From: CAYPCH01 sp964409165
GTDB lineage: Bacteria; Bacillota; Clostridia; Acetivibrionales; Acetivibrionaceae
Length of the DNA: 21,588 nucleotides
Direction: 5' to 3'
Assembly (NCBI GenBank): GCA_964409165.1
Contig: CAYPCH010000061.1
Span: 1-21,588, forward strand
Numbering within the stretch: position 1 is the first letter of the stretch; each line of letters opens with the position of its first letter. Positions 13,501 to 20,846 of this stretch are shown one piece after another. Under the pieces are notes generated by a model. The model was given only the letters and a program-made list of their open reading frames with translations. It searched no databases and was not told where the DNA came from. The position numbers and the translations under genes were made by a program.

Positions 13501-15305
13501 ATCAATGCCTCCAGTTCTGTTAATATTTCACCAAATACATTCAGAGCATCCTGAACAGGTTTCGGTGTGTACAGGTCTACGCCTGCGATTTTAAGGAGCT
13601 CAAGAGGGTAATTGGACCCTCCGCTCTTTAAGAACTCGATATAACGATTTACAGCACTCTCGCCCTCTGTCAGAATCATATTTGAAATGGCAGTGGCCGA
13701 CGAAAAACCTGTTGCATATTTATATACATAAAAGCTTGTATAAAAATGAGGAATCCTTGCCCATTCCATTTCAATATCCTTGTCCACTGTAACTTCTGCC
13801 TCGAAATACTTTTTGTTAAGCTCGGTGTAAATGTGACATAAGGTTTCGGCTGTAAGGGCTTCACCGTTTTTATATTTTGAGTGTATTATCTTTTCGAACT
13901 CTGCAAACATTACCTGGCGGAAAATTGTACCCCTGAACTGCTCAAGATAGTGGTTCAAAAGGTAGGCTTTTTCTGCCTTGTCTGAGGTGGTTTTCAAAAG
14001 GTGCTTCATCAGAAGGGTTTCATTGACTGTTGAAGCCACTTCAGCTACAAATATTTTATACTCTGAATATACAAAGGGTTGGGTTTTATTTGTGTAATAG
14101 GAGTGGAGGGCATGGCCCATTTCGTGGGCAATTGTGAACACGTCGTTTATTGAACCTTGGTAGTTTAGAAGGACATAGGGATGAGTTTTATATGCACCCC
14201 ATGAATATGCCCCGCTTGTTTTTCCCTGATTTTCGTAAACGTCAGTCCAGCCTGAGTTAAAGCCTTCTCTCAGATATCCAAGGTACTCATCACCCATTGG
14301 GCTTAAGCCCTCTTGAACTAATTTTACGGCTTCTTCATAAGGTATATTTTTTTTAGATTCTTCAACAATGGGAACGTACAGGTCATACATATGGAGTTCT
14401 TTAAGCCCGAGAGCTCTCTTGCGAAGTTTTAAATACCTGTGCAGAAGGTGTATGTTTTTGCTTATTGTGTCTATAAGGTTATCGTAAACATCGGTACTCA
14501 CATTGTCGGAATCCAAGGATGCTTCTAAGGATGAGCCGTATTTGCTCGCAACAGCATAGAATTTGGCTGCTTTTATGTTTCCTGTCAGAGAGGCGCAAAG
14601 TGTGTTCCTGAACTTGTCGTAAGTACTGTATAGAGCTTCAAAAGCGTCTTTTCTAACCCTTCTGTCCTTGTTTTCCAGAAATTTTACGTATCTTCCCTTG
14701 GTAAGCTCTATTTCTTCACCGTTTTCATCTTTAATAAACGGAAATTTTATATCTGCATTGTTGAACATTGTAAAAATGTCTCTCGGAGCGCCTGATATTT
14801 CGGAAGACAGTGCGAGAAGTTCCTCTTCTCTTTCTGAGAGTATATGTTCCTTTTGCCTCAGAATTTCATTGAAAAAGTGACGGTATATTCCAAGTTCGCT
14901 GTTTGTATCAATAAACTTGTTTAGTTTATCCTCCGGTATCGAGATTATTTCCGGTGTTATAAAAGACGCGGAGGCATATACTTCTGTCATAAGAACAGAT
15001 GCCCTGTCTGCAAGAGCTTGATATTTGGAATTGGCATTGTCTTCATCCCTCTTCATTCTTGCATAAACAAAAACTTTTTCACTTACAGACAGCATATCTT
15101 CGTAGGATTTAAAACAGTTTAAGAGGGTTTCTGAGTCTTCGTGGAGTTTGCCCCTATACTTGACAACCTCTTTAATCAGGAGTTTAATCCTATTAAAATC
15201 TTCCTCCCATCTTTCGGTGTTTACATATATATCTTCGAGTTTCCACTTATACTTTTCCGGTATTTCATCTCTTTTTGGAAGTGCTTTTGAATTTTGTTCC
15301 GGCAT
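13497..15305 (-). CDS. pepF: Oligoendopeptidase F
   Basis: PepF is a cytoplasmic zinc metallopeptidase of family M3B that cleaves short peptides internally. The 602-residue product has the usual length. The zinc site is AHEMGHALHSYY, with H394, E395 and H398, and the third ligand is E422 in FVAEVASTVNE. Other family blocks are GAYSWGAYKTHPYVLLNYQG (366-385), just before the zinc site, and RGTIFRQVMFAEFE after it. The N-terminal helical lobe starts DEIPEKYKWKLEDIY. The ATG at 15305 follows AAGGAGG at good spacing. It shares an operon with the M29 aminopeptidase, which overlaps its stop. Confidence 0.95.
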   Translation of the reverse strand: MPEQNSKALPKRDEIPEKYKWKLEDIYVNTERWEEDFNRIKLLIKEVVKYRGKLHEDSETLLNCFKSYEDMLSVSEKVFVYARMKRDEDNANSKYQALADRASVLMTEVYASASFITPEIISIPEDKLNKFIDTNSELGIYRHFFNEILRQKEHILSEREEELLALSSEISGAPRDIFTMFNNADIKFPFIKDENGEEIELTKGRYVKFLENKDRRVRKDAFEALYSTYDKFRNTLCASLTGNIKAAKFYAVASKYGSSLEASLDSDNVSTDVYDNLIDTISKNIHLLHRYLKLRKRALGLKELHMYDLYVPIVEESKKNIPYEEAVKLVQEGLSPMGDEYLGYLREGFNSGWTDVYENQGKTSGAYSWGAYKTHPYVLLNYQGSINDVFTIAHEMGHALHSYYTNKTQPFVYSEYKIFVAEVASTVNETLLMKHLLKTTSDKAEKAYLLNHYLEQFRGTIFRQVMFAEFEKIIHSKYKNGEALTAETLCHIYTELNKKYFEAEVTVDKDIEMEWARIPHFYTSFYVYKYATGFSSATAISNMILTEGESAVNRYIEFLKSGGSNYPLELLKIAGVDLYTPKPVQDALNVFGEILTELEALI

Positions 15306-15388
15306 GGCTGGTAATCCTCCTTGTTATATAATAAATTCATGGTGCTTATGTATTATATTTATTATTGTTTTTTTAATCTGTAAATCAT

Positions 15389-15425
15389 AAAGTTGGTTAT
15401 AAAAGTTGGTTATAAAAGTCGGTTA
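15389..15425. repeat. 13-bp tandem repeat, nearly three copies
   Basis: AAAGTTGGTTATA is repeated exactly twice (15389-15401 and 15402-15414), followed by a partial third copy with one change (15415-15425). It lies in the short gap between the MazG-like gene's 3' end and the pepF promoter region. Confidence 0.9.
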
Positions 15426-15437
15426 AAGCTTTGAAAT

Positions 15438-15794
15438 TTAAAGCTCAGTATATTTGTTGTGTTTCCCTTTACAAGTATTTACAGGGTATTTCTCTTCGTT
15501 TTTTTTAATCTTTTCAAGCATTGCACTGCACAGGTCGATTTCAAGGTCATTTGCCAATAGAAGCAGGTACGATGCGATATCGGCAATTTCCTCCCTGATA
15601 TCGTTAAATTTGCTTGAGGCAATGTATTCTTTTGTTTCCTCATCGGTTCTCCACTGGAAATGCTCCATAAGTTCTGCCGATTCAATTGCAATCGAAATGG
15701 ATAAATTCTTTGGAGTATGAAATTTGCTCCAGTCGCGTTCAGACCTAAATTTTATAAGGGCTTCCATAGCTTTTGTCAAATTGAGACCGTTCAT
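15438..15794 (-). CDS. MazG-like nucleotide pyrophosphohydrolase
   Basis: This 118-residue all-alpha NTP pyrophosphohydrolase is of the single-domain MazG/dCTPase type and would hydrolyse (d)NTPs to NMP and pyrophosphate, cleaning the nucleotide pool. The N-terminus has KFRSERDWSKFHTPKNLSIS, typical of this subgroup. The Mg-binding ExxE...ExxD pattern is present as E38-S-A-E41 followed by HFQW, then E69-I-A-D72 in REEIADIASY. The C-terminus ends with KKNEEKYPVNTCKGKHNKY, the conserved KYP block. The ATG follows CGGAGG about 10 nt upstream. It stands alone, with hairpin and promoter sequences upstream, and is co-oriented with pepF. Substrate specificity cannot be read from the sequence. Confidence 0.88.
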   Translation of the reverse strand: MNGLNLTKAMEALIKFRSERDWSKFHTPKNLSISIAIESAELMEHFQWRTDEETKEYIASSKFNDIREEIADIASYLLLLANDLEIDLCSAMLEKIKKNEEKYPVNTCKGKHNKYTEL

Positions 15795-15869
15795 AAATTT
15801 TAAATCCTCCGTTGATACTGCATTTATTCAAATAGATTCTTGTAAAGTATGCAGAAATACTTTCTTAAT

Positions 15870-15898
15870 ATTATAACTCAGTATACTATATCTTTCCA
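15870..15898 (-). promoter_or_regulatory. Possible promoter of the MazG-like gene
   Basis: On the minus strand TGGAAA (15898-15893) and a perfect TATAAT (15875-15870) are 17 nt apart, with the start codon about 75 bp downstream. The -35 box matches only four of six consensus bases. Confidence 0.35.
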
Positions 15899-15943
15899 GA
15901 GAAATTATATCATTATTCAATGTAGAATAATTATACAAACAAG

Positions 15944-16001
15944 AATAGTGCCTTTTAACATTATCAAAGACTGAAAACTGGTAATGTTAAAAGGCACTAT
16001 T
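15944..16001. terminator. 20-bp perfect inverted repeat, probable terminator of the FN3-SLH gene
   Basis: The arms 15944-15963 and 15982-16001 are exact complements, extendable inward by about three more pairs, around a short loop. The right arm ends 95 bp past the stop of the minus-strand surface-protein gene. Read on that strand, the stem is followed by CTTGTTTG, moderately T-rich. The length and symmetry also allow a role in mRNA stability. It is unrelated in sequence to the other palindromes in the window. Confidence 0.6.
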
Positions 16002-16095
16002 AATGTTAATTATAAAGAATACTATGCGAAAAATATTATGCATTTATAAAATTATATTACAAGATAGATAGAATATTAATGCTGCCATTTCCAAA

Positions 16096-19000
16096 TCAAA
16101 GCTTTTCTAATACTTTGTAAAGGATAACTGCTGCTTCGGCTCTTGTTGCAAAGTCTTTTGGAGCAAGCTTTGAATCTCCTTTTCCGTTAATAATTTTTTC
16201 TCCATTCAAAACAGCCAGGCTTTGCATCGCATAGGGTGATATCATTTCTCTGTCGGAGAACCCTACCAGTACGGAATCGTTATAATAAGGGAGTGGTTTA
16301 TCAATTACTTTAAGAGTTTTGACTATTATCACAGCCATGTCTTCCCGTTTTATAGGCTCGTTGGGGTAAAAGGAGTTATCGCCCATGCCTGAAACAATAC
16401 CTATGTTTTCCGCAATCATTACACTTTTATAAAACCAGTTACCCGGAAGAACATCTGAGAAAGTTCCAACTGGCGTCCTTTCAAGGTTAAAGCTTTTTAT
16501 TATAATGCTAATGAACTCAGCTCTTGTAATTTTATCATCCGGGGCAAAAATACCGGAAGCCTTGCCTTTTATAATATCTTTTCCGGCCAGGCTTTCTACG
16601 GCTTCCCTTGCCCAAGATACATTTTGAAGGTCATTGAAGTAAGCCGAGGAGGTAGTATCTATAATACCGATATTTGTATAATCGGTATAGCCATAATTGC
16701 TGTAAGCTTTGACCCTATAGTAGTAAGCATTGCCGACAGTAACATTGTCATCAATATATTCGGTTATATCCTTAACAGTGCGGTGTATTTCAGTAAAATC
16801 TTCAGTAAAATCTTCATTAAGAGTCTTCCTTTCAATTATATAGCCTTCAAATATATAACCTTCAATTATATTGTCTTCTCCCGCATAGCCTTCTTCATCT
16901 ACAGTATTACCCTTCCATTGAAGTTCAACCTTGGTATTGGACAATGCGGTTACGACAAGGTTCGATGGTGGAGGAAGAGCTTTTATGAGGACTTTTACCT
17001 CTTCACTGCAGGAGTCGGATACACCGAACCGGTCATATGTCTTTACTCTGAAAAAGTAAGGTTTGTTTTCTTCCAAATTTTTTACGGTATAACTTGTTGT
17101 ATCGGTGTCAAGAGTGGCTATTTCAGTCCATTTTCCATTCTGACCTTCCTTTCGTTCCACTTTGAAGCCCTTTTCACTGTCTGATCTGTCTTCCCAGCTT
17201 AATTTTATACCCAGATTTGAAATAAATACAAATTTCAGGTTGTGGGGTGCATCTGCGTTTTCTTCTTCCACAGAAGCTTCATTTGAGTATATTGAGGAGT
17301 TGGTTGAATTTTCAACTTTTACTCTATAGGTATAATTGACATCTGAATTAATATCTGAGTTATACCAGTTGAGGGTGCCTAAATCGAGGGTTTTTAAAAC
17401 ACGGAATTGCCCATCACCTGTTTTTCTTTCAATTATAAGCTCACAATCATCAGAGAATGAGTCAAGCCATGAAAGCTTTACTAAGCCTTGTGATACAAGG
17501 ACGGCTTTCAAATGCTGGGGTGCCCGAAGCTTTGTATATGCACTAACACTGTCTTCTGCTTTTGGATAAGGTCTTGAGAAAACATTATCGTCAAGGAATG
17601 ATTTTACCCTATAAAAATATTGTGTGTCTGCCCTAAGGTTTCTGTCGCTGTAAGCAGTAAAACCAGCTTCTGAAATTGCAAGGGTCTTCCATTTTCCGTC
17701 AATATCGGTCTTACGCTCTATAACTGTCTTGTAGCTTGCGTAATTCTCGTATGTCCATGAAAGGTCAATCTGAGAGTCGGATACTGCTTCTAAAGTTAAT
17801 GAAATCGGAGGGTCTTTTATATTTGAGGTATAGCAGGATACCTCGGTTGAATAACTTTTTGCTTTCCCAAAAGGGTTAAAGGGTATAAGCCTGTATGTAA
17901 ATTTGTTCTCGGTGTTGACGGTGCCGTCCTCATAAAAAGTAGTATTTGCAGGCACTCTGGCTATTTCAACAAAGTCTTCCGAGTTTCGTTTTCTTTCGAT
18001 TATGAATCCCGACTCATTAACTGAGGTGTCCTCCCATGTAATAGTTATTTTTGAAGGTGTTGTTATATTGAGGTTTATGGAACTAATAACTGTAGGTTGA
18101 CTTGTGTTTATATAAACAGTGTCGGAGGGTGAGGTACTATCATTGGTGTCAAAGGCCACAATTCTGTAATAATATGACTTGTCCAGCACGATATTATCGC
18201 TATCTGAAAAGGATGTTATATTTCTATCCAATACAGCAAGTTCTTCAAAGCTACCTTTTTCCATTTTTCGCTCAACCCGTAGAAGGTAATCGCCGAGAGG
18301 CGGATTTGTCCAGGATAGATCTATTCTTCCCACGCTTACAGGTACGCATTTAAGATTTGAAGGCTTTGAGAGCCTTGTCAAAGGCTTGGAGATATTGCTG
18401 ATCCCTCTATATTTCTCATTATCTACACACAGTCTGTAACGGTAAGTTCCGGCTCCGGAGAGGTTGTCGGTAAGTTTGGTTGTATCCACTTTTATTTTAG
18501 AGGCTACTGTTTCCCAGTTTCCCCAGGAATTTTCCTGGTATTTGGCTCTTTCAAGTCTGTAATGAATAATATCGTGAGTGGCATTCCAGGAAATGGTGGT
18601 GGATTTTGTTCCCATCACAGCTTCAATTTTGGGTACCGTTATTGGTTTAATGGTGAATTCATCAGAAAAGTCTGAGGAACGACCTTTATTATCCCTGGAT
18701 TTAAGTACATAGGTACTGGTGTCTGAAATCAAGGAGTTGTCCATGAAACTCACAGAGGTGCCGTCATTATCTACAGTTACAATTTCTTCTCCTTCAACTC
18801 TTCTGATAACAGTGCTTTTTACAGCAAGGGAGTTATTTAACCAGGTCAGTGTGACTATATTATTGTTTAAATCAATGTGAGAGTTCACAATGCTTGGCCT
18901 TAGCATCTTTGTTGTTGTGGCAGAGCGGGAGTCGGTATCTAAAACATTGCCGTTCGGACCTACGGCAATAACTTTATAGTCGTAGGTTGTCTGAGGTATA

Positions 19001-19266
19001 AGGTCTGTGTCTTCAAAACTAAGGTAGTTTCTGTCAGTAGCAATATTTAACTGTGCTATTCTCACGCTATTTCTTGAAACATTATAATAAACTGCGTTTG
19101 CAACCGATGTCCAGTTGAGGTTTATCTGGGTATCGGAGTGCAGGTGTGCAGTATCAGCATCAACCGACATGGCATTAGCGGTCAATTTCACACCGCAGGT
19201 TATAATCAAAATGGTTGCTAGTATGGCAACAGTTTTAATAATAATGTCTGTGACTTTTTTCATCAT
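16096..19266 (-). CDS. Surface protein with nine FN3 domains and three SLH domains
   Basis: This 1056-residue secreted protein is probably held on the cell wall. A signal peptide covers about 1-32 (MMKK, hydrophobic 8-25, ANA cleavage region). Nine fibronectin type III repeats follow at roughly 37-118, 122-206, 210-296, 299-388, 391-480, 484-577, 581-666, 671-761 and 764-872. Many share an 'IERK...Y-YRVKAY' pattern. Three S-layer homology domains end it (877-930, 935-985, 1001-1056), with FAPDDKITRAEF, FYPNEPIKREDM and LAPKDFATRAEA; these normally bind pyruvylated wall polymers. There is no catalytic, cohesin or dockerin domain, so a structural or adhesive role is likely. GGAGG is only 3 nt from the first ATG; the second ATG (19263) has better spacing. 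Confidence 0.92.
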   Translation of the reverse strand: MMKKVTDIIIKTVAILATILIITCGVKLTANAMSVDADTAHLHSDTQINLNWTSVANAVYYNVSRNSVRIAQLNIATDRNYLSFEDTDLIPQTTYDYKVIAVGPNGNVLDTDSRSATTTKMLRPSIVNSHIDLNNNIVTLTWLNNSLAVKSTVIRRVEGEEIVTVDNDGTSVSFMDNSLISDTSTYVLKSRDNKGRSSDFSDEFTIKPITVPKIEAVMGTKSTTISWNATHDIIHYRLERAKYQENSWGNWETVASKIKVDTTKLTDNLSGAGTYRYRLCVDNEKYRGISNISKPLTRLSKPSNLKCVPVSVGRIDLSWTNPPLGDYLLRVERKMEKGSFEELAVLDRNITSFSDSDNIVLDKSYYYRIVAFDTNDSTSPSDTVYINTSQPTVISSINLNITTPSKITITWEDTSVNESGFIIERKRNSEDFVEIARVPANTTFYEDGTVNTENKFTYRLIPFNPFGKAKSYSTEVSCYTSNIKDPPISLTLEAVSDSQIDLSWTYENYASYKTVIERKTDIDGKWKTLAISEAGFTAYSDRNLRADTQYFYRVKSFLDDNVFSRPYPKAEDSVSAYTKLRAPQHLKAVLVSQGLVKLSWLDSFSDDCELIIERKTGDGQFRVLKTLDLGTLNWYNSDINSDVNYTYRVKVENSTNSSIYSNEASVEEENADAPHNLKFVFISNLGIKLSWEDRSDSEKGFKVERKEGQNGKWTEIATLDTDTTSYTVKNLEENKPYFFRVKTYDRFGVSDSCSEEVKVLIKALPPPSNLVVTALSNTKVELQWKGNTVDEEGYAGEDNIIEGYIFEGYIIERKTLNEDFTEDFTEIHRTVKDITEYIDDNVTVGNAYYYRVKAYSNYGYTDYTNIGIIDTTSSAYFNDLQNVSWAREAVESLAGKDIIKGKASGIFAPDDKITRAEFISIIIKSFNLERTPVGTFSDVLPGNWFYKSVMIAENIGIVSGMGDNSFYPNEPIKREDMAVIIVKTLKVIDKPLPYYNDSVLVGFSDREMISPYAMQSLAVLNGEKIINGKGDSKLAPKDFATRAEAAVILYKVLEKL

Positions 19267-19413
19267 TATCCTCCACAGTCCATTTATTCTTTTATCGTAT
19301 GATTTTTATATAAAATTAACGGATAAATAAAGGGAAGAAAATAAATAGAAAATAATTTATGCAGAAAATAATTAAGCCGGAAATAATTATTTTTAATTGG
19401 ATGTAAAATACAC

Positions 19414-19442
19414 TTGAAATTCTGTAAGTTTTTTAGTATACT
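19414..19442 (+). promoter_or_regulatory. Sigma-A promoter of tRNA-Arg
   Basis: TTGAAA (19414-19419) and TATACT (19437-19442) are separated by exactly 17 nt and lie about 30 bp before the tRNA. Each box is one base from consensus. The rest of 19267-19472 is AT-rich and shows no gene. Confidence 0.65.
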
Positions 19443-19472
19443 AGTATTCGTCCGTTTTGGAGTGCGTAATAT

Positions 19473-19547
19473 GTCCCCATAGCATAATGGATAGTGCACT
19501 GGTTTCCTAAACCAATGATGCAGGTTCGATTCCTGCTGGGGATACCA
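19473..19547 (+). tRNA. tRNA-Arg (anticodon CCU)
   Basis: A complete cloverleaf can be drawn: acceptor stem GTCCCCA/TGGGGAT, D stem GCAT/GTGC, anticodon loop TTCCTAA with CCT at 19506-19508, T arm GCAGG-TTCGATT-CCTGC, discriminator A, and an encoded CCA. It reads AGG codons as arginine. Slightly unusual points are a G1-U72 wobble pair, a C27-A43 mismatch at the base of the anticodon stem, and a 4-nt variable loop. It has its own promoter and terminator, so it is a single-gene unit. Confidence 0.93.
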
Positions 19548-19548
19548 A

Positions 19549-19581
19549 AAAAGCTGCCGACATTGTTGATTGGCAGCTTTT
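19549..19581 (+). terminator. Terminator of tRNA-Arg
   Basis: AAAAGCTGCC (19549-19558) and GGCAGCTTTT (19572-19581) form a perfect 10-bp stem starting 2 nt after the tRNA CCA. The Ts of the right arm followed by GTGT give a short U-rich tail. Confidence 0.8.
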
Positions 19582-19599
19582 GTGTATTAAGTACGTATA

Positions 19600-19702
19600 T
19601 AGTTAAAGATTTATGTAGTTAAAGACTTATGTAGATATGAACCTATAGACTTATACACTTAAATACTAAAATACTAAAATACTAAAATACTAAAATACTA
19701 AA
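19600..19702. repeat. Two short tandem repeats between tRNA-Arg and tadA
   Basis: A 16-bp unit, TAGTTAAAGATTTATG, is repeated at 19600-19615 and 19616-19631 with one difference. Further on, ATACTAAA is repeated five times without change at 19663-19702. The intervening bases look like degenerate versions of the same AT-rich units. No coding function is visible. Confidence 0.9.
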
Positions 19703-19734
19703 GGACTGGCAGAATGACAGACCAACAGAATAGT

Positions 19735-19778
19735 TTGACAAAATTGGGTTTGACAATATATATTTAATTGGTTATAAT
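19735..19778 (+). promoter_or_regulatory. Two overlapping consensus promoters before tadA
   Basis: P1 is TTGACA (19735-19740), 18 nt, TATATT (19759-19764). P2 is TTGACA (19750-19755), 17 nt, TATAAT (19773-19778), a perfect sigma-A consensus. The second would start transcription near 19785, giving a leader of about 65 nt before tadA. Confidence 0.7.
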
Positions 19779-19851
19779 TTATTTCGCAGTATTCTTGTAG
19801 CGGTAATGTTGTTTATAATGGTTGCCAGCGATACTGGAGGTTTCAGGTTAA

Positions 19852-20328
19852 TTGAAAGTTGACAGAACCATTCACCAGTGGTTTATGAATGAGGCTTTAA
19901 AGGAAGCCCGGAAGGCTTACAAAAAGGGAGAAACTCCGGTTGGTGCGGTCATAGTGAGGGACGCAAAGGTGATTGCCAGAGGGCATAACCAGAAGGAGAA
20001 CAGAAACGACCCAACACACCATGCCGAAATATCAGCAATAAGGAAAGCATGCAAAAGCCTTAGTACATGGAGGCTGAATGATTGTGACATGTATGTTACT
20101 TTAGAGCCATGTGCAATGTGTGCAGGTGCTATTATACAGGCTCGGTTGGGAAGGCTTTTTATAGGGGCGGTTGACCCTAAGGCCGGTGCGGCAGGTTCAG
20201 TAATTGATGTACTGAAGGTTGACAGGTTCAACCACAAGGTTGAAGTGAACTATGGAATAATGGTTGAAGAGTGTTCTTTAGTATTGAAGGAATTTTTTAA
20301 AGAACTCAGGAATAGCAAAAACAAATAA
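19852..20328 (+). CDS. tadA: tRNA-specific adenosine deaminase TadA
   Basis: TadA deaminates adenosine-34 to inosine in tRNA-Arg(ACG), so that one tRNA reads CGU, CGC and CGA. It is a zinc enzyme of the cytidine deaminase fold and works as a dimer. The 158-residue product has H57-A-E59 (zinc ligand and catalytic Glu) and P86-C87-A-M-C90 (zinc ligands), the expected length, and RNA-contact segments such as KKGETPVGAVIV and RNDPTHHAEI. The TTG at 19852 is chosen because GGAGG is 11 nt upstream and the family normally has a few residues before the FMNEALKEA helix; an ATG 33 nt later would trim that helix. It lies behind two very strong promoters. Confidence 0.95.
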   Translation: MKVDRTIHQWFMNEALKEARKAYKKGETPVGAVIVRDAKVIARGHNQKENRNDPTHHAEISAIRKACKSLSTWRLNDCDMYVTLEPCAMCAGAIIQARLGRLFIGAVDPKAGAAGSVIDVLKVDRFNHKVEVNYGIMVEECSLVLKEFFKELRNSKNK

Positions 20329-20353
20329 AAAGTTTCGGGACATCGAGTCCAAA

Positions 20354-20384
20354 GCTTTTTGACGGATTTTCTTTCAGGAAATGG
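20354..20384 (-). repeat. Copy B of the dispersed repeat
   Basis: Read on the minus strand, this segment starts CCATTTCCTGAAAG and agrees with 12090-12120 in 27 of 31 bases. It sits 26 bp after the tadA stop and just before the broken tRNA-Ser. AAAGCTTT inside it is palindromic, and GTCC/TTGAC flanks allow weak pairing, but there is no clear terminator here. Confidence 0.55.
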
Positions 20385-20406
20385 CTTTAAATAAAAGTTT
20401 ATATAC

Positions 20407-20448
20407 GCAGAGGTATCGGAGTGGTCATAACGGGGCTGACTCGAAATC
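20407..20448 (+). pseudogene. Broken tRNA-Ser(CGA), 5' half only
   Basis: These 42 nt align without gaps to the 5' half of the intact tRNA-Ser at 20599, with only a few differences, and include the anticodon loop CTCGAAA. Similarity stops two bases into the 3' anticodon strand. The following sequence offers no variable arm, T arm or acceptor 3' strand to pair with GCAGAGG. The last 13 nt, CTGACTCGAAATC, are identical in both copies. The sharp break next to the anticodon loop is where tyrosine integrases often cross over in tRNA genes. Confidence 0.7.
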
Positions 20449-20598
20449 CACTCGGTCAGTTGCCTTGGAAATGCGGGAAACCCTTGAGCTTCTGCGGGTT
20501 TTCGGGATTTTGAAAATTTAGCTTTTTACCGATTTCTACGGTTTTTCTACACTTTGCCTTGGTTCCTACGAAAGGCTGTGTGTATTAAAATAAAATAT
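20449..20598. mobile_element. Remnant of an integrative-element end between two tRNA-Ser sequences
   Basis: This 150-bp segment has no gene. It contains GCGGGAAACCCTTGAGCTTCTG (in two blocks, 20473-20485 and 20486-20494), whose GAAACCC can pair with GGGTTTT downstream. Three imperfect TTCTAC-like repeats follow (TTCTACGG, TTCTACAC and TTCCTACG at 20533-20570), resembling arm-type integrase sites. A similar block lies beside the truncated integrase at 20789-20818. The interpretation as a mobile-element end is inference. Confidence 0.45.
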
Positions 20599-20687
20599 GG
20601 AGGCGTATCGAAGTGGTCATAACGAGCCTGACTCGAAATCAGGTTGTCCTCACGGGCACGTGAGTTCGAATCTCACCGCCTCCGCCA
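20599..20687 (+). tRNA. tRNA-Ser (anticodon CGA)
   Basis: This is a complete class II tRNA of 89 nt with CCA encoded. The acceptor stem GGAGGCG pairs fully with CGCCTCC, the anticodon stem CCTGA/TCAGG flanks CTCGAAA, a long variable arm (TGTCC/GGGCA) marks serine, and the T arm is GTGAG-TTCGAAT-CTCAC. It reads UCG codons. A weak promoter, TTGGTT (20559-20564) and TATTAA (20583-20588), is possible. A terminator follows at once. Its neighbours, a broken tRNA-Ser and an integrase, suggest that it has served as an integration site. Confidence 0.95.
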
Positions 20688-20688
20688 T

Positions 20689-20732
20689 GAGCCTGTTTGC
20701 GGTCAATGCCCGCAGCAGGCTCTTCCTTTTTT
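20689..20732 (+). terminator. Terminator of tRNA-Ser
   Basis: GAGCCTG (20689-20695) pairs with CAGGCTC (20716-20722), with an inner TGCGG/CCGCA stem, followed by TTCCTTTTTT. It begins 2 nt after the tRNA and is a strong intrinsic terminator. Confidence 0.85.
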
Positions 20733-20846
20733 GCTCTTTTCTACTCTCTCTTTCGAGGGCGTTTTAATGTTTTGTAGAAATCTGATCCGCAGGAAACCCT
20801 TATTTTATGAGCTTTCTGTATATCCATAAATCCAAACTGTTAGAAA

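Noticed and set aside
16624..17184. A 186-codon plus-strand frame
   Set aside because: It is antisense to the FN3-SLH gene, which has a clear domain structure through the same stretch.
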